Shown: one piece after another, positions 44,402 to 56,630 of the stretch | How positions within the stretch are numbered: position 1 is the first letter of the stretch | Layout: each line of letters starts with the position of its first letter | Assembly: GCA_050084985.1 (NCBI GenBank) | Contig: JBITNC010000001.1 | Location: 14,012,001 to 14,076,000, forward strand | Direction: 5' to 3' | Length of the DNA stretch: 64,000 bases | Source of the DNA: Nageia nagi | Lineage: Eukaryota > Pinophyta | Program-made: the position numbers and the translations under genes | Notes under the pieces: model-generated | The model's database searches: none | What the model saw: only the letters and a program-made list of their open reading frames with translations | Told to the model about the DNA's origin: nothing

Positions 44402-47400
44402 ATGCAAGAAGAGTATCTTGAGAATGCTCTAGGAGTAAACTAGACTAAGATGGTGGTAATGAATCACATTGGTACATGGAGAGCCAACCCTAATTGCATT
44501 CTTCTACAACACATGACACTTAAAGTTGTTGAAAAAAGGGAAATCATTAGCATATTCAAATAATAATGTCATGATTAACTAGGGCCTAGCCTATTATGTG
44601 CCCTATGAATCATTTACTTACCCTAAGCTATTGTATTCAATGGTGCATAGACATGACCAAGAGGGTTATTAGTAGGAATATTCAAGAACCTAGAGGAGGG
44701 AAATGAGTCAAAACCAAATTTTGAAGCAATACTAGACTAATATCTTGAATCTATTGTCTAAGTGTTTGCTATCCAAGCTTATTGGACCTTCCATGTAAAA
44801 AACCAAATTGACTTAAAAAGAGAGAAGAATGATTTCTATGCTAATGAGGAAGAGATGATAAACTAGATTGGTGAGAGATATCAGGATCATAGAATGACAT
44901 AACTATGCCAAATCTATGAGATAGCCCTATTTGAAAGGAAAGGGGATAGAGAAGTGTTGTAGACACTAGCAGTTATTCTAGGGAAGAAAACCTAAATTGA
45001 AGTAGATGAAGCCATGGTACGTATGGCTTATATAATCATAGAGGCTCATTTCTACTATGACTTCCTAGCTTTCATTACCAATGGAATAAAGAAATTTCTA
45101 TTTAAAATTGAAAAATTAGACTTAAAACATTCTTCATATCTTTGGTGGCTCTTGGCCCATCAAAATCTTGACAAACTTGTAGAGGTGGGGTTGCTAGTTC
45201 AACCGATGAATACTAATGCTAGACCAGTGCCAATTGACTTAATAGTATTAATTTTGAGTAAGTTTCATGGATCATACTATGAGTTCATGAATATATTCTA
45301 TGCAATAATAATGCAAATTTTTATTGAAAGACTCTTTAGCAGACTACACAAAAGTGCAATATGGGAGCTACAAGGAGGAAATAAAGTTAGTGATGGGTAC
45401 TTCCTAGAAGATCACACAGTGATGATGAGGTATGGGTATTTCTTTTTTTACCCAAGTATTTAAATGCTCAATTGTATTCAATAGAAATGGAAATGTAAAT
45501 TTATTCCATAAATACCAAGTATGGGTTTTAAGGTAGTTTTAAATCTATTATAGATATACCAGTTTTTATTAAAAATTTCACTCTTTTATAAGTAGGATGT
45601 AAAGATAGCATAGAAAAATTCCTTGTACAAAATTTCAAACTAGATATGATAGAATTTCCATGGATGTATGACCCTTTAGGAGAAATTACCAAAGTAATAA
45701 AGTTAAGGAGCATCTAGCCTTTGCCCTATGAGTATAGACCTCATGTGGAATATTTGTAAATAAAATTAAGTAAGAAATAGAAATGTACCTTAAGTGGGAA
45801 TTCACACCTTTGAATAATGTTTGGATGGCCCTTGAGGGAATAAATAAATACAATAATTGATAAAATAAGTGGTAAGATTTTTCCCTCAACTCAGAAGTCC
45901 TTGCCTAGTTAACAAGTTTTGGATGGGGCCCTAATAAAATCCATTATTTTACAAAATTTAGATTTGAGTATACAATAAAGATTCATCACATCGAGAGTGA
46001 ATTATTTGAAAAATTAAAATATGAAAAGTTCTTAGAGGATAAATATGCTAAAGACCCTTTTACATAATTAAGCCAACCTCTTCCTCCACATTTTCAAAGA
46101 ATATCTATTATAGGGGTGAGGTAAGCATAGATTAGACAACTATCTAGCTTAGTAGAGCCTGTAAAGAAGAGAACAAAATCCCTTAGATACTAGCACCTCT
46201 TTCCAAGAGTCTTCTCCAAAAAAGAGAAGGATAATTCAAACCCTTATTAAGAAATAACAAACCCTAGAGAAGGATGAAAAACCTATTAAAAATCCCTACA
46301 CCACTCAGCCATGATCACAAAGGACTATGCCTCCACCTCCAAAAATCATAGAAGAAACTTCAAAGGTTTTGATAAAAGAGATAGAAATTTTTTATACAAA
46401 GGAATTGTGAGAGCCTCAAGATGCAAACACTAGTGCCCAACAAGAAGTCCTAGCACAAGAAGAAACCCTAAAAAAGGAACACATGCAAGTTCAACAAGGT
46501 AGGGGGAATGTACTTGGAGCTAGTAGATCTATAGCAACTACACCTAGAGGAGGATCGAGTAATGATGGTGATGAATCCAAGAGGAAAAGAGACTCCAACC
46601 CAATGGATAAAAATAATGATGATGATAAGGTTATGGAGGAGGTAGAGAAAGAGATAGAAATTCAAGATCCTACACCTCCCAAACAATCAAAACCTACATA
46701 ATAGGTCATGGCATATACCTCGAGTGTAATTACTTATCCCCATTATTTAATTCCTATAGCCTCTCAGAAGGAAATTAAATCCATTTTTTATACACAAATT
46801 GTAGAGCCCACTAATTGGGCAACTTTTGTTAATAAGCCTCCTATGCTCCCTAAGCAATAGTCAAGAATTTTGGGTAAAGTGATAGAAACTAGAGATATTA
46901 AAATAGCACAAATGTCTTTCAAATAAGGATAGCTAGATACTACTCTCATAATAATAATTGATGTAAATATTCAAAGTGCTCTGGTAATTGAGTAGTCTAG
47001 GTTCCTTGTAAATACTATAATGGTGGTTAGTAAAAGTCTTCAAAAAATGGAGACTAAGATAGAGAAATTAAATAAAAGAATAGATTAGTTTAAGAAATAT
47101 TGCTCGTTTAAATATAAAATAGTGGCTAAGTTGCAAAATAAAAATAAATACTTGATTGGAAAGATTGATAAGCAAAAGTAAAAAATTGGAAAGAGCTTGA
47201 CAGTAACAAAGGTTGAGTTAGATGATGCTAATCAAATAATATAAGATCTTAAAGCTACTATAGTTATAGATGCTCAAAAGGTTAAGCAAGTTGAGGCCAA
47301 GCTACAAACTACCATAGCTAATAACAAAGTATTATTTGATGATAATTCAAAATTATTTTTGCTCATAAAAGATTTTAAAAAATCCTTGGTGGAGTAAGTT

Positions 47401-48165
47401 GAATATGGAATGGTGAAATTATCACACTTGCATCTATTAAAGGAATAGTCACTACAAGAAATCAAGCAATTCAACACACAAACCACTCTCCATTAGCTGG
47501 CTTTGGATATATCAAGGTCAATTTTATAAAAAATGCAGAGCTAGTTAAGAATCTTGACTAAGAAGGACATAGCAACCATTACTCCTAAACCATGATAATT
47601 ATATTTAAGTAGAATATGAGATATATGTGAACTTCAAAATTTGGTGTTCAATATGGACATTGGTAAGCACCAACTCATAATAGAGCTAAGATTCATTAAT
47701 AAATTCTTTAATTTTTTTATTGAGATGAAAGATTCCAAATTATGGGAAGAACAAAATGTACAGGGTAGTGCTACCAGTTGGGTAGCTAATACCATTCAAT
47801 TCCTTGAGCAATCCTTTTTTAAGAAACAAATCTCATATTTACAATAAATAAATGACCTCACTCAAGAGGTAATTATGAAGTTCCTACATGCTAAGAGGTT
47901 AGGGAATATTTTGATGGGCTTTACAGTAGATACTATAAAGATTTAGGCATCCCCTATTCTATCACAAGTTGATTTCCAAGATCTTAAGGATTTAAATAAG
48001 AATATGCACCCATTCTTCCTAATAGAGATAATTCCACCATTTGAAACCCCTACTAGATCTACATCTAAACAAGTTACTAGAAGTAGTAAGTAGTGGGTCC
48101 TATTCTCTAGCAAGTGGAGACCCCAAAGAGCCACCAAAAGATTGTATCCCTTCAAAATTACACTT
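44402..48165 (+). pseudogene. Ret-3 long accessory ORF, about 1,250 codons, unknown family
   Basis: From ATG 44402 (MQEEYLENALG) to just before the polypurine tract, the sequence reads as one protein with many TAG/TAA stops, nearly all at likely Gln codons, and a few frameshifts (one near 44565). The N-terminal part to about 45460 is globular (EAMVRMAYIIIEAHFYYDFL; ARPVPIDLIVLILSKFHGSY). The part at 46200-46700 is disordered, Pro/Ser/Lys-rich, with SKRKRD, a possible nuclear signal. The part at about 46980-47880 is coiled coil (KMETKIEKLNKRIDQFKKY). It has no visible similarity to the Ret-2 accessory gene. It sits where env-like ORFs occur, but no membrane segment is seen. Function unknown. 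Confidence 0.6.
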
Positions 48166-48167
48166 TG

Positions 48168-48178
48168 AGTTGGGGCAA
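48168..48178 (+). other. Polypurine tract of Ret-3
   Basis: agttggggcaa directly before the right LTR, matching 14131-14142. Confidence 0.6.
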
Positions 48179-48373
48179 TACATTATTATTCTTTCATTCT
48201 TTTCACAAATTATTTCTATTCTAATTCTATCCCTTTGACATAAAATCTAAATTTGTTATAATCCCTTCATTTGAAGAATTCCAAGAGTTATTAGTAGCCA
48301 TCTATTGTATATTTAATCTAGATATTGTATAAATAATTCTATGTCAGATATTTTGCCTTATAAAATTCCTAAC

Positions 48374-48716
48374 AAAGTATCCAAGAGTTGTGTAAAAATG
48401 AAGTGTCCAAGAGTTGTGTAAAAACAAAGTGCCTAAGAGTTGTGTAAATATAAAGTGTCCAAGAGTTGTGTAAAAATAAAGTGTCCAAGAAGTTGTGTAA
48501 ATACAAAGTGTTCAAGAGTTGTGTAAAAAAAAGTATCCAAGAAGTTGTGTAAATACAAAGTGTCTAAGATTTATGTAAAAATAAAGTGTCCAGTAGTTGT
48601 GTAAATACAAAGTGTCTGAGAGTTGTGTAAATACAAAGTGTTTGGGAGTTGTGTAAGAATAAAGTGTCTACAAAGTTGTGTAAGTAAAAAGCATCCAAGA
48701 GTTATGTAAATGCAGG
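48374..48716 (+). repeat. 26-bp tandem array in right LTR, about 13 units
   Basis: Same unit as at 14357-14620. Three more copies than in the left LTR. Confidence 0.8.
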
Positions 48717-49316
48717 TCCAAGATATCAAATAGAGCTCATCAATTTTTGAGTGATAATGTCATAATTTTTGGAAAAAATTAGCAAGTCCTATAACAAGTA
48801 ATGGAAGGTGAAGATTCATGAAGATATCAAACAAAGCCTATTAATTTTGAGCAATGATATCATAATTTTTGGTGAAAATCAATGGGTCCTAAAATAAGTG
48901 ATGGCAGATGAATATTCATAAAGATATCAATCAAAGCTTGTTAATTTTGAGTGATGATATCATAATTTTTGGTAAACATTAGTAGGTCCTAGAATAAGTA
49001 ATGGTAGGTAAAGATTTATGAAGATATCAAATAGAGCCTATTGATTTTGAGTGATGATGTTATAGTTTTTGGTAAAAATCAATGGTTCTTAGAACAAATA
49101 ATGGTGGGTGAAGATTCATGAAGATATCAAATAGAGCCCATCAATTTTGAGTGATGATGTCATAATTTTTAGCAAAAATTAGCAGGCCCTAGAACAAGTA
49201 ATGGTGAGTGAAAATTCATAAAGATATCAAATAGAGCCCACCAATTTTGAGCAATGATGTCATAGTTTTTGGCCAAAATTAGTGAGTCTTGAAAGAGCTA
49301 CATCATCAACAAAGTT
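48717..49316 (+). repeat. 100-bp tandem array in right LTR, 6 units
   Basis: GATATCAAA recurs at 48722, 48823, 48923, 49023, 49123 and 49223. The period is exact and the copy number equals the left LTR. Confidence 0.85.
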
Positions 49317-50419
49317 TGAAAAAATGAAATAAGACCTACCAAACTAAGGTAAGAGTAATGGGTAAGAAGTAACACCCAAGTCTACTTGATCTTAAGTGTT
49401 TGACCTTTGAGGTCCTATTAATGTGTCGACTCTAACTCATTTCCACATAACAGTGGTAGTTCCTACTTTAAGTAAGTTATATATTATTGACAAATCCCTA
49501 TTACTCTCTTCATTCACAACTACAATATGGATCATCAATAGTTGCAAAGAAGTAGATAACTACCAATAGAGAACAACACTAGATCATACCTATCAAATTA
49601 TAGACAAGTACTTATTCAATCAGCTATAGTACCATTTTCAATCAACTATAGGGTCAAAGAAGGAGAAATTAGTGGCATGTCAAAAGGATTACAACTCTAT
49701 GGACATGATTGTTCAAAAATTACAAATTCCTAGATAGTCATGCTATTGGTACGTATTCATTATGTAATATAACATAGTTGTAGTATTTATTATGAATAGT
49801 TTTCTTCCCTAGCCCATTCAAGATATGTAATTATGTATATTAATGAGATACAACCACCCAACAATGGAGAAAGATTTTAAATGGTAAACTATTAAAAATT
49901 AAAAAGGTCAAATATTTTAGCAAATTTACCTAGATTTGTAAGATACTTTCACATATAATAATACAAATAGAAAATGCTTTGTCCTCCTATAACAAGTGGT
50001 TGTTTATTGCTTTTGTGAATATTATGTGTGAGATGTTTTCTTAAATTGTGGTTGTGTATTATGATTACAAGACCTTAGGGGTAATATAATTTACTATTCT
50101 TGATCCTGGGTATGGATTGCTACCTGCACATCAATGCCTAGGTTGTATATTTCTTATTTTAAGTTTTACTTCAATTTGTTCATTTCTTCCTATAAACTTT
50201 TTATCTTTTTTCTGTTACTTTAAACCTTTATAATAGATAAGAACCAACCTATAATCTAGAGATTGAGTAGAAAACCAACACAAGTGCATTCCCATCACCT
50301 TTTGCCTTTTTAAGAAACCTACTATTTTAGGCAATGGAGAACATGACCAGACCAAACCCTTTGAGGTTACACTATACTAACCAATAGCCTCTTTCCTTTA
50401 CCTCATAAGAGGAGGTAAT

Positions 50420-50969
50420 TATATAGGAAATAGATGAATCAAATCAAGCTAGGCCTTCTTCTTGATTAGTCCATATTGAAGAAATTCCAAGTGAAGAGAT
50501 AAAGCATATGTAAGAAGAGTTAATGTAGCTAGAGAGTTCACAAATTTCTAAAGGTAAGCAACCAAAAGTACAAATAGTTTTAACCCTAATAGAATTAAAA
50601 ATTATTGAAATAAGAAATCTAGTAATTATAAGACAAGAAGTGGTATCTGGTGGATCAAGATCCATGATTGTTAAAGAAATGTTAAAAGAGGTATGATGGC
50701 ACTTTTGATTAAATGGCTAATGTGGTAGTTGATTTATAGGAAATGGATGAAATATTATGTTTCATCAACCTTTTATTGAATGAGATGGCATAAGAGAGAG
50801 ATACAATAGATAATAGTTATTAATATGTTAGTAGGAAGTTCATGAGGACAAATGATAAGAAAATGTCAGACTTGCCACTTTTGGCAAGAAATGTTTTGTG
50901 CTTTAAGACTTTGACCTACTTAAAAAAAATTAAAAATTATATTATGGAAAAATTAACTAAAGTTAAAGA
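50420..50969 (+). pseudogene. Coding-like remnant cut by Ret-5, unknown
   Basis: The stretch reads as an acidic, helical protein across several TAG/TAA stops and one or two frameshifts (IEEIPSEEIKHM; VVDLQEMDEILCFINLLLNE; YLKKIKNYIMEKLTKVKDV). It ends abruptly at the Ret-5 LTR. It could be part of another element's accessory ORF. No domain is recognised. Confidence 0.35.
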
Positions 50970-51890
50970 TGTTATACCTAAAAAATAACCAGCTAACAAG
51001 CAAATAAATCATATTAAGTACAAATGCATATTTTATTACTTCATGGTATAACCTTGATATTACAATTATGGATGTCTTGATCTATTGCCTTATTGAATGA
51101 ACTTTTATAAATTTAAAAATTATAGGCTCAATTTGGGCTATTACAGTGTTACTAGTGATCAATATGAGTTGCTAGCATCTAGATATGATTGCTAGCATCC
51201 AATTGTAGTCTCTAGAATTTCTACAACTTGGGTTGATTTAAATGACTAGTTTAGCATCTTATTCCTCTAATATGGTTCTTTCTCCAAATTTGATATGGTT
51301 CCTAGTTCAATACATCTAGATCTCATCAAGATTTAGTACATGTGGAACTTGCATATATAATAAAATAGTACATCAAACATACCTACTCTCATACACATAC
51401 ATGATATAGCATAAAACATGATAAGATAGCATAAAAATGAGGTAGAATTCTCACAACATTCCTAACGAAATTCTATAGTATAAAACTACATCCAATTTAG
51501 ATCCCATTATTCTTTGTTAACACTTATATTTATATAGTTTCAAAACTTACCAAACCCTATCTTTTGGAGGCTAAAAATTTAGGTTCCAAGCTTATCACAA
51601 GCCAAAATTAGCTTGTAACTTTGCATTTAAAACTAACAAAGATGATGACTCATCCTTCTATCCATAGATTCAAGGGGAGTATGAGCTTCATAAATCACTC
51701 TTTTTTTTAGATTTTCCATTTGTAAAGTCATTGGTGATTAATATCAGGTGTTGATGAATAGGGCCAATCACTAGCGATTGAGAACCTTTCATTGGAGATT
51801 TTCATTAAATTAGGATTTTTTCACATGTTCTTTATTTTTTATCCTTTTTTGATTCAACCTAAAAATGAATTTCATTTTTATGTGTCTACA
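50970..51890 (-). repeat. 3' LTR of Ret-5
   Basis: On the minus strand it starts TGTAGACACATAAAAATG right after the polypurine tract and ends GGTATAACA at 50970, 921 bp. The start is certain. The end is inferred from a TG..CA limit and from resemblance to the end of the Ret-4 LTR (GATTTAT ... TTTTAGGT). It contains GATC-like motifs near 51728-51790. If the end is right, the left target copy is aaaga. Confidence 0.6.
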
Positions 51891-51909
51891 ATTTTCCCCT
51901 TTTTGAATT
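51891..51909 (-). other. Polypurine tract of Ret-5
   Basis: The minus strand reads AATTC AAAAAGGGGAAAAT next to the LTR start, as in Ret-4. Confidence 0.8.
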
Positions 51910-52270
51910 ATCAGTTATTAATAGTGGGTAATAATTCAAAAATTTATGTGGGCATGTTCAAGTTCCTTGACTTGTGTGATTGAATCTATGTTCAATGTTT
52001 AAAATTGACTTATTATCTCAAGTAAGAAAAACTTTTATTGATCAAATCATGATAAAAAATATTTTCATATTTTTCTCTTGATGTATTTTGAAAATAATTT
52101 TGAGTGTATACCAAAACAATTACTTGTGTCGATCATCCATACTATAGGCTTATTATAAAAGCTACATGATGAGTCTATTTACAATCATTCCACATGTATA
52201 AATGAGTATATGTCATTAAGCATCACTTTGTGTATGTAATTTGATTTTGATAGTATTGTATTTTAGCCCA
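51910..52270. other. Ret-5 non-coding stretch next to polypurine tract
   Basis: AT-rich, nothing recognised. Confidence 0.4.
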
Positions 52271-52860
52271 ACAATGAGGTCTCATGATGTCAATGTTGAT
52301 GTTGGAGAGGAGGAGGTACCTTATCAATTAGCATAGGCTAACTCAATTCACTAAATGTATAGGGCTAAGAGAGATGACTATAGGCAAGAGAGGGATGATC
52401 CTAGATCCATGGTCATTAAAAGTAGTAGCCTATGGGAGATAGTACTTCTATAGGTGTAGAGAGTTAGACTTGATCTTTCATTTAGGACATTTGTTAGCAG
52501 AGAGATTACCATATGGGTATTGTAGCCACTTGGTTAGTAAGCAAACCTTCATATGTAGCTAGTATAGAGTATCCTTTTCCTCCTAAAGGATATATTCCCA
52601 TAGACTATATTATCTTACCTACAACTATAACTAGTGGAGCTCAGGGCATAACCAACATGCAGGGGAGGCTAGTGAGGCCAACATTGTCCTATAGTAGGAG
52701 TATGACTATGGGAGTTTCATCTCAGTGCCCTATGAGATCATTTGAGCTATGTAGAGTAGGATAAGATACTATTCCTAGTGATTCAATGGGTGCTACTCAC
52801 CTAGGTTTAGGCACTGGGGAGAGTAGAGGTTAGGGTGAGGGCATCTCCCCAGTAGGATGA
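52271..52860 (+). pseudogene. Antisense tail in Ret-5, probable 3' remnant of a PMD-type gene
   Basis: Antisense to Ret-5, this GC-richer stretch reads as a protein with TAG/TAA stops and a frameshift: YRAKRDDYRQERDD (about 52357), then SRSMTMGVSSQC ... SDSMGATHLGLG (about 52700-52800). The C-terminal tail of the Ret-4 PMD gene has REHDYYHRAVELW, then ISRSQSTTRGVYPR and DEGSLDHPGDP in the same order. Position and direction relative to the polypurine tract also agree. The PMD domain itself is missing, so the call rests on the tail only. Confidence 0.45.
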
Positions 52861-54104
52861 TTTCATATGTTATTATGTTATGTTATTTGATACTGATACT
52901 ATTTTTTTATGATCATGAGGGGTATGATATGGACAGGATGATTTATTTTTGATCTATGGATGGATGTTTTATGTATTTTTTGATCATGATATATGATGAT
53001 AGTGTTTATTATGCATATATTTGATATTATGTTGATGATTAATAATTGATGATATATGTTTCATAAATGTATGTGCTAGGTTTTGACATTGATTTTCATT
53101 ATGAGTGATATATTAATTATTATGTTCCAATGAGATGTTTAATTTTTGATGTATTTTTTATAAATCTAATGTTACAATATTAATGTTTTATATCATGGAT
53201 AAATTAAATTATGATATTTATATTAGACTATTATACGTAGGACATGATTTGAGTATAGGAGGATAAAATTAGGTTGCATCATTTTTCATTCTTGGCTATT
53301 TTTCACATATGGTTAAATAATTATAAGATGATAACATATATGGGATAATATATTCAATTTGTGAGATGATTGTGATGAGTGTGACAGGAGAAAGAGCATC
53401 AAATTCCAATTCAAAGGGAAGAGCAACTGCTTGCTTTCACTCAAAGAATGATGGAAGCTATAAAATTCAATGATGTTCAAGGAAAGTGAAATGATAGGGA
53501 AAAAATGGGTAAGGAAAGAACATTAACTTCCAATTCAAATGGGAAAAATAATTTCTTATTCTCAATTCCAATGAATGATGGAAGCTATAAAATTTAATAA
53601 TGTTCTAGGGTTGACTTCTATCAGTCTACTAGGAGCAATTTCTTGCTTGCTCTTATAGATGAAAATAGAAGCATGAACAATTACTTGCTCTTTTTCCCAA
53701 AAAATGTGAAAGTATCTCAAATTTAACAACCTATAAAGGTGGATGTAAGGAAAATATATGGATGTATGTGTGTATGAAATTATGAATTTTAACACTCATG
53801 AACATGGATAAATGATTAACATGACTATATGGATGTTAAACATAACATGTTAATAACTTACCAAGTTTACAATAATAATATATATAAATTGTTACATGAA
53901 ATGAGTGAATAATATAATAAATAAATGTAATAAATATAATATTTAATATTAATTTCACCAAATAATTTTTTATTTTGATTTTATCTACTAAAGATGATAT
54001 AAAATAAGATAATAATACACATAACTTTACTATGAACTTGTGTGTGCAATGATATTCATTTCTTTCTCTTAACACTTGCAAACTTAATATTCCAAGAGCA
54101 TAAA
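52861..54104. other. Ret-5 AT-rich non-coding stretch
   Basis: No coding sequence. A diverged direct duplication of about 125 bp lies at 53395-53480 and 53520-53605 (AATGATGGAAGCTATAAAAT in both). Confidence 0.45.
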
Positions 54105-54475
54105 ATATGTACTTTAATTCATCTATATGAAATATATAATGGTTCATCATGGAGATTGGAAATGTCACCACTTTGTAAGGTATACCTCACTAATAGACTA
54201 ACAACCATAGCCCTAGTGAAGACTAACACCTAGGTCCCATTACAGCCTTGCTCTATTGCCAGTTAGGCATTCATAGCCCCGATAGAGGATATTGTAATAA
54301 CCCAATAATTCTACTTTGATCCTTTTTTTTTTCTTTTTCTTTTTGAATCTTTTTGCTATCTATTTTATTTTTTTATTATTTTTTTTGAATCTTTTTGCTA
54401 TCTATATACACACATTTTTTTATTATTATTCTTTTTTCCTTTAACCTAGCTCTTGGGTTTGGGATGAAGAAAAAT
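54105..54475 (-). other. Conserved non-coding block in Ret-5
   Basis: The minus strand matches 33880-34170 of Ret-4 piece by piece, including CAATATCCTCTATCGGGGCT, GGCAATAGAGCAAGG and ATACCTTACAAAGTGG. The purine-rich run upstream is also kept. It lies between the accessory ORFs and the antisense gene, as in Ret-4. Confidence 0.7.
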
Positions 54476-54595
54476 AATAGAAGACTAAACACTTGAAATT
54501 ATACTCAAACAACATATAGCTTTTGATTGTTTCAAGAGCTTATATGTGAAAATGTGTGTGAGTTCATAATATCCTAAATATGTATCATAGTTTCA

Positions 54596-55440
54596 AAAAC
54601 ATTGCAAAATATATTTCGATAAAATTGAATATGAATATTATATTTATAAACTACTTCTTTATTTATACATACAACTATATATATAAATAATATATGGATA
54701 GACATGTTTTGTATATATAACTTGGTAAATTACTAAAATCATTATATTTTATATTTAATAATTTTATAGGAATATTGAAGAAGATGGATACAATCGTATA
54801 ATATGAACACATAGGGTAGTGCACCCACTAGCCAAGATGCTTCAGAAATAATTTTATGACTATGTATACATATAATAGATAAATATGTACATACATATAT
54901 ATATTTATTATATTATTATTATATATTTTTTTTAATCCTCTTCATTCTATTTATAATAGATCCCATGTTTGAGGATTTGTAGTAGATGACTATAAGAAAT
55001 GGGATCAAAATGACAAAAACTTTGCAAAAGATATTTCAATAAAAATTGAATATGAATATTATATTCATAAACTACTTATTTATTTACACATACAGATATA
55101 TATATATAAACAATATGTGGATATACATGGTTTGTATATACAACTTAGTAAATTACTAAAATCATCATATTGTACATTTAATAATTTTATAGGAATAATG
55201 AATAAGTTGGATATAATGGTATAATATGAACACATAGGGCAATGCACCTGCTATCCAAGATGCTTTAGAAATAATTTTTTGATTGTGTATACATATAGTA
55301 GATAAATATGTACATATATATATTTATTATATTTCTATTATATATTTTTTTAATCATCTTCATTCTGTCTATAATAGATTCCACGTTTAAGGATTTGCAA
55401 TAGGTGACTATGAGAAATGGGATGAAATTGATAAAGAGCA
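54596..55440. repeat. 420-bp tandem duplication in Ret-5
   Basis: Unit 1 (54596-55015) and unit 2 (55016-55440) match with about 10% change by eye (TGAATATGAATATTATAT; AACACATAGGG; ATAGATAAATATGTACATA). No coding sequence. Confidence 0.8.
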
Positions 55441-55689
55441 TGGATAGTATGGTCAACCATCCAATGTTTGGCATGGTGAGTGAGACACAAAAAACATGAA
55501 ATCCCAATAAAATATATTTATAGATATTATATGGGCAATGGTGAGTTCATAAAAAGCCTCTTAAGGATGTAAAGATGGCGGTCCATAGAATTTAACAATT
55601 CTACCAATAAGTTGATTAATAAGGGCATTAATCATAATCCTCCATATAAAATTTAGTCTAGAGAATAGGTTAATGAGATTTTAGAAAAA

Positions 55690-56600
55690 TTATTCATCAA
55701 GTATGTTATAAATCACACAAGTTCCCCAACATGGTCTATGCTCAAGATATAAGGCCACCCATAAGGAATTTTTCAAAACATTGTAAGCACGATTAGATCT
55801 ATATAATAGACTTAATAATAATATCATATACAAGATTTTATGTTGAACACTTTTAGGCAATTCAAAAAAACAATCTATATCAACATCTACTAACAATATC
55901 TGACTCTCTACATGGTTATTCATAAATGTACATGATGAATGTAAGATGTAATGGTAAGATAATTTCCAAAGAATTAGTGGAATTTGATCTAGATATAAAA
56001 TACCATGATTGGTTGGTTGAGAAACACAATGAGGATGGCTTATGATGCTTGATATTTTAGAGTGCACTTGACCACCTACGATATCATATGCAAATTTCAA
56101 AATTTACATAAGGTGTTTTAAATACATAACATTTATATATAATATGTACACATAAATATATTTTTGAAGATTTTAAATGTTCTTTTCATTTTTTTACAAT
56201 GTAATTTGATGAACAATTTATGAATTATGTGCAATAAGTGACTTCCTATGAATGATCCAAACTTATAGTAAGGTGGTTTTAATCGAAGGTGAATAGCTCC
56301 TTGTCCAAGGATTGATATTTGATGATCAAGGGCATAGAAAACCAATGTTGATGATATAACATTATTATGGGATATTTTTTATTTTGGTTTAAAATTTATA
56401 ATGATTTGTTTTAGTTTGATTGATGAATTCAAGGCTTTGTCACATGTTTCAAAAAGTTTTACAAAAGGTGGTATGCATGATGATGTATGTATGGGTTCAA
56501 TAAATGGTAGTAATAAGAGTGGTTATGTATTTTTCATGAGGTATGTAATGTATTCATTCTCAATACATATGGGATTAACTTCCTTTTTAATCTTCCTTTG
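55690..56600 (-). pseudogene. Ret-5 second downstream coding-like stretch, unknown
   Basis: Read from 56600 downward, it has coherent protein-like runs broken by stops: FVKLFETCDKALNSSIKLKQ (about 56440), DHQISILGQGAIHLRLKPPY (about 56320), FGSFIGSHLLHIIHKLFIKL, and an open run 56100-55690 (HPHCVSQPTNHGILYLDQIP; LPKSVQHKILYMILLL). A short gap at 56130 may be an intron or decay. I do not recognise the family. Ret-4 has no clear counterpart, so it could be a Ret-5-specific ORF or a captured gene. Confidence 0.45.
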
Positions 56601-56630
56601 TAGATTGAGATGTTGTAAGGTATTTTTGAA

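Larger units (their letters stand above)
14143..50372 (+). mobile_element. Ret-3: Ty3/gypsy element of about 14.8 kb, split by two insertions
   Basis: LTRs lie at 14143-16362 and 48179-50372. Between them are a primer site, gag, protease, archaeal RNase H, RT, RNase H, integrase and a long accessory ORF. The small LTR element at 19532-21066 and Ret-4 (21334-41240) interrupt it. Removing both, with one copy of each 5-bp target duplication, leaves about 14.8 kb in which the reading frame runs straight across the Ret-4 junction. The order PR-aRNH-RT sets it apart from Ret-1, Ret-4 and Ret-5. Confidence 0.8.
48179..50372 (+). repeat. 3' LTR of Ret-3 (visible part)
   Basis: It is homologous to 14143-16210. 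Clear similarity ends near CCCTTTGAGGTTACA (50372), with a weak echo for about 45 bp more. About 150 bp present at the end of the left copy is not recognisable, so this copy may be cut or diverged. An extra piece of about 70 bp lies at 49610-49690. Confidence 0.75.

Noticed and set aside
44402-48165. Envelope-like protein
   Set aside because: No signal peptide, membrane anchor or glycoprotein pattern is visible. Position alone is not enough.
53836-54171. 111-codon open frame on the minus strand
   Set aside because: Hydrophobic, AT-driven composition in a non-coding stretch. It overlaps the conserved non-coding block and has no counterpart in Ret-4.
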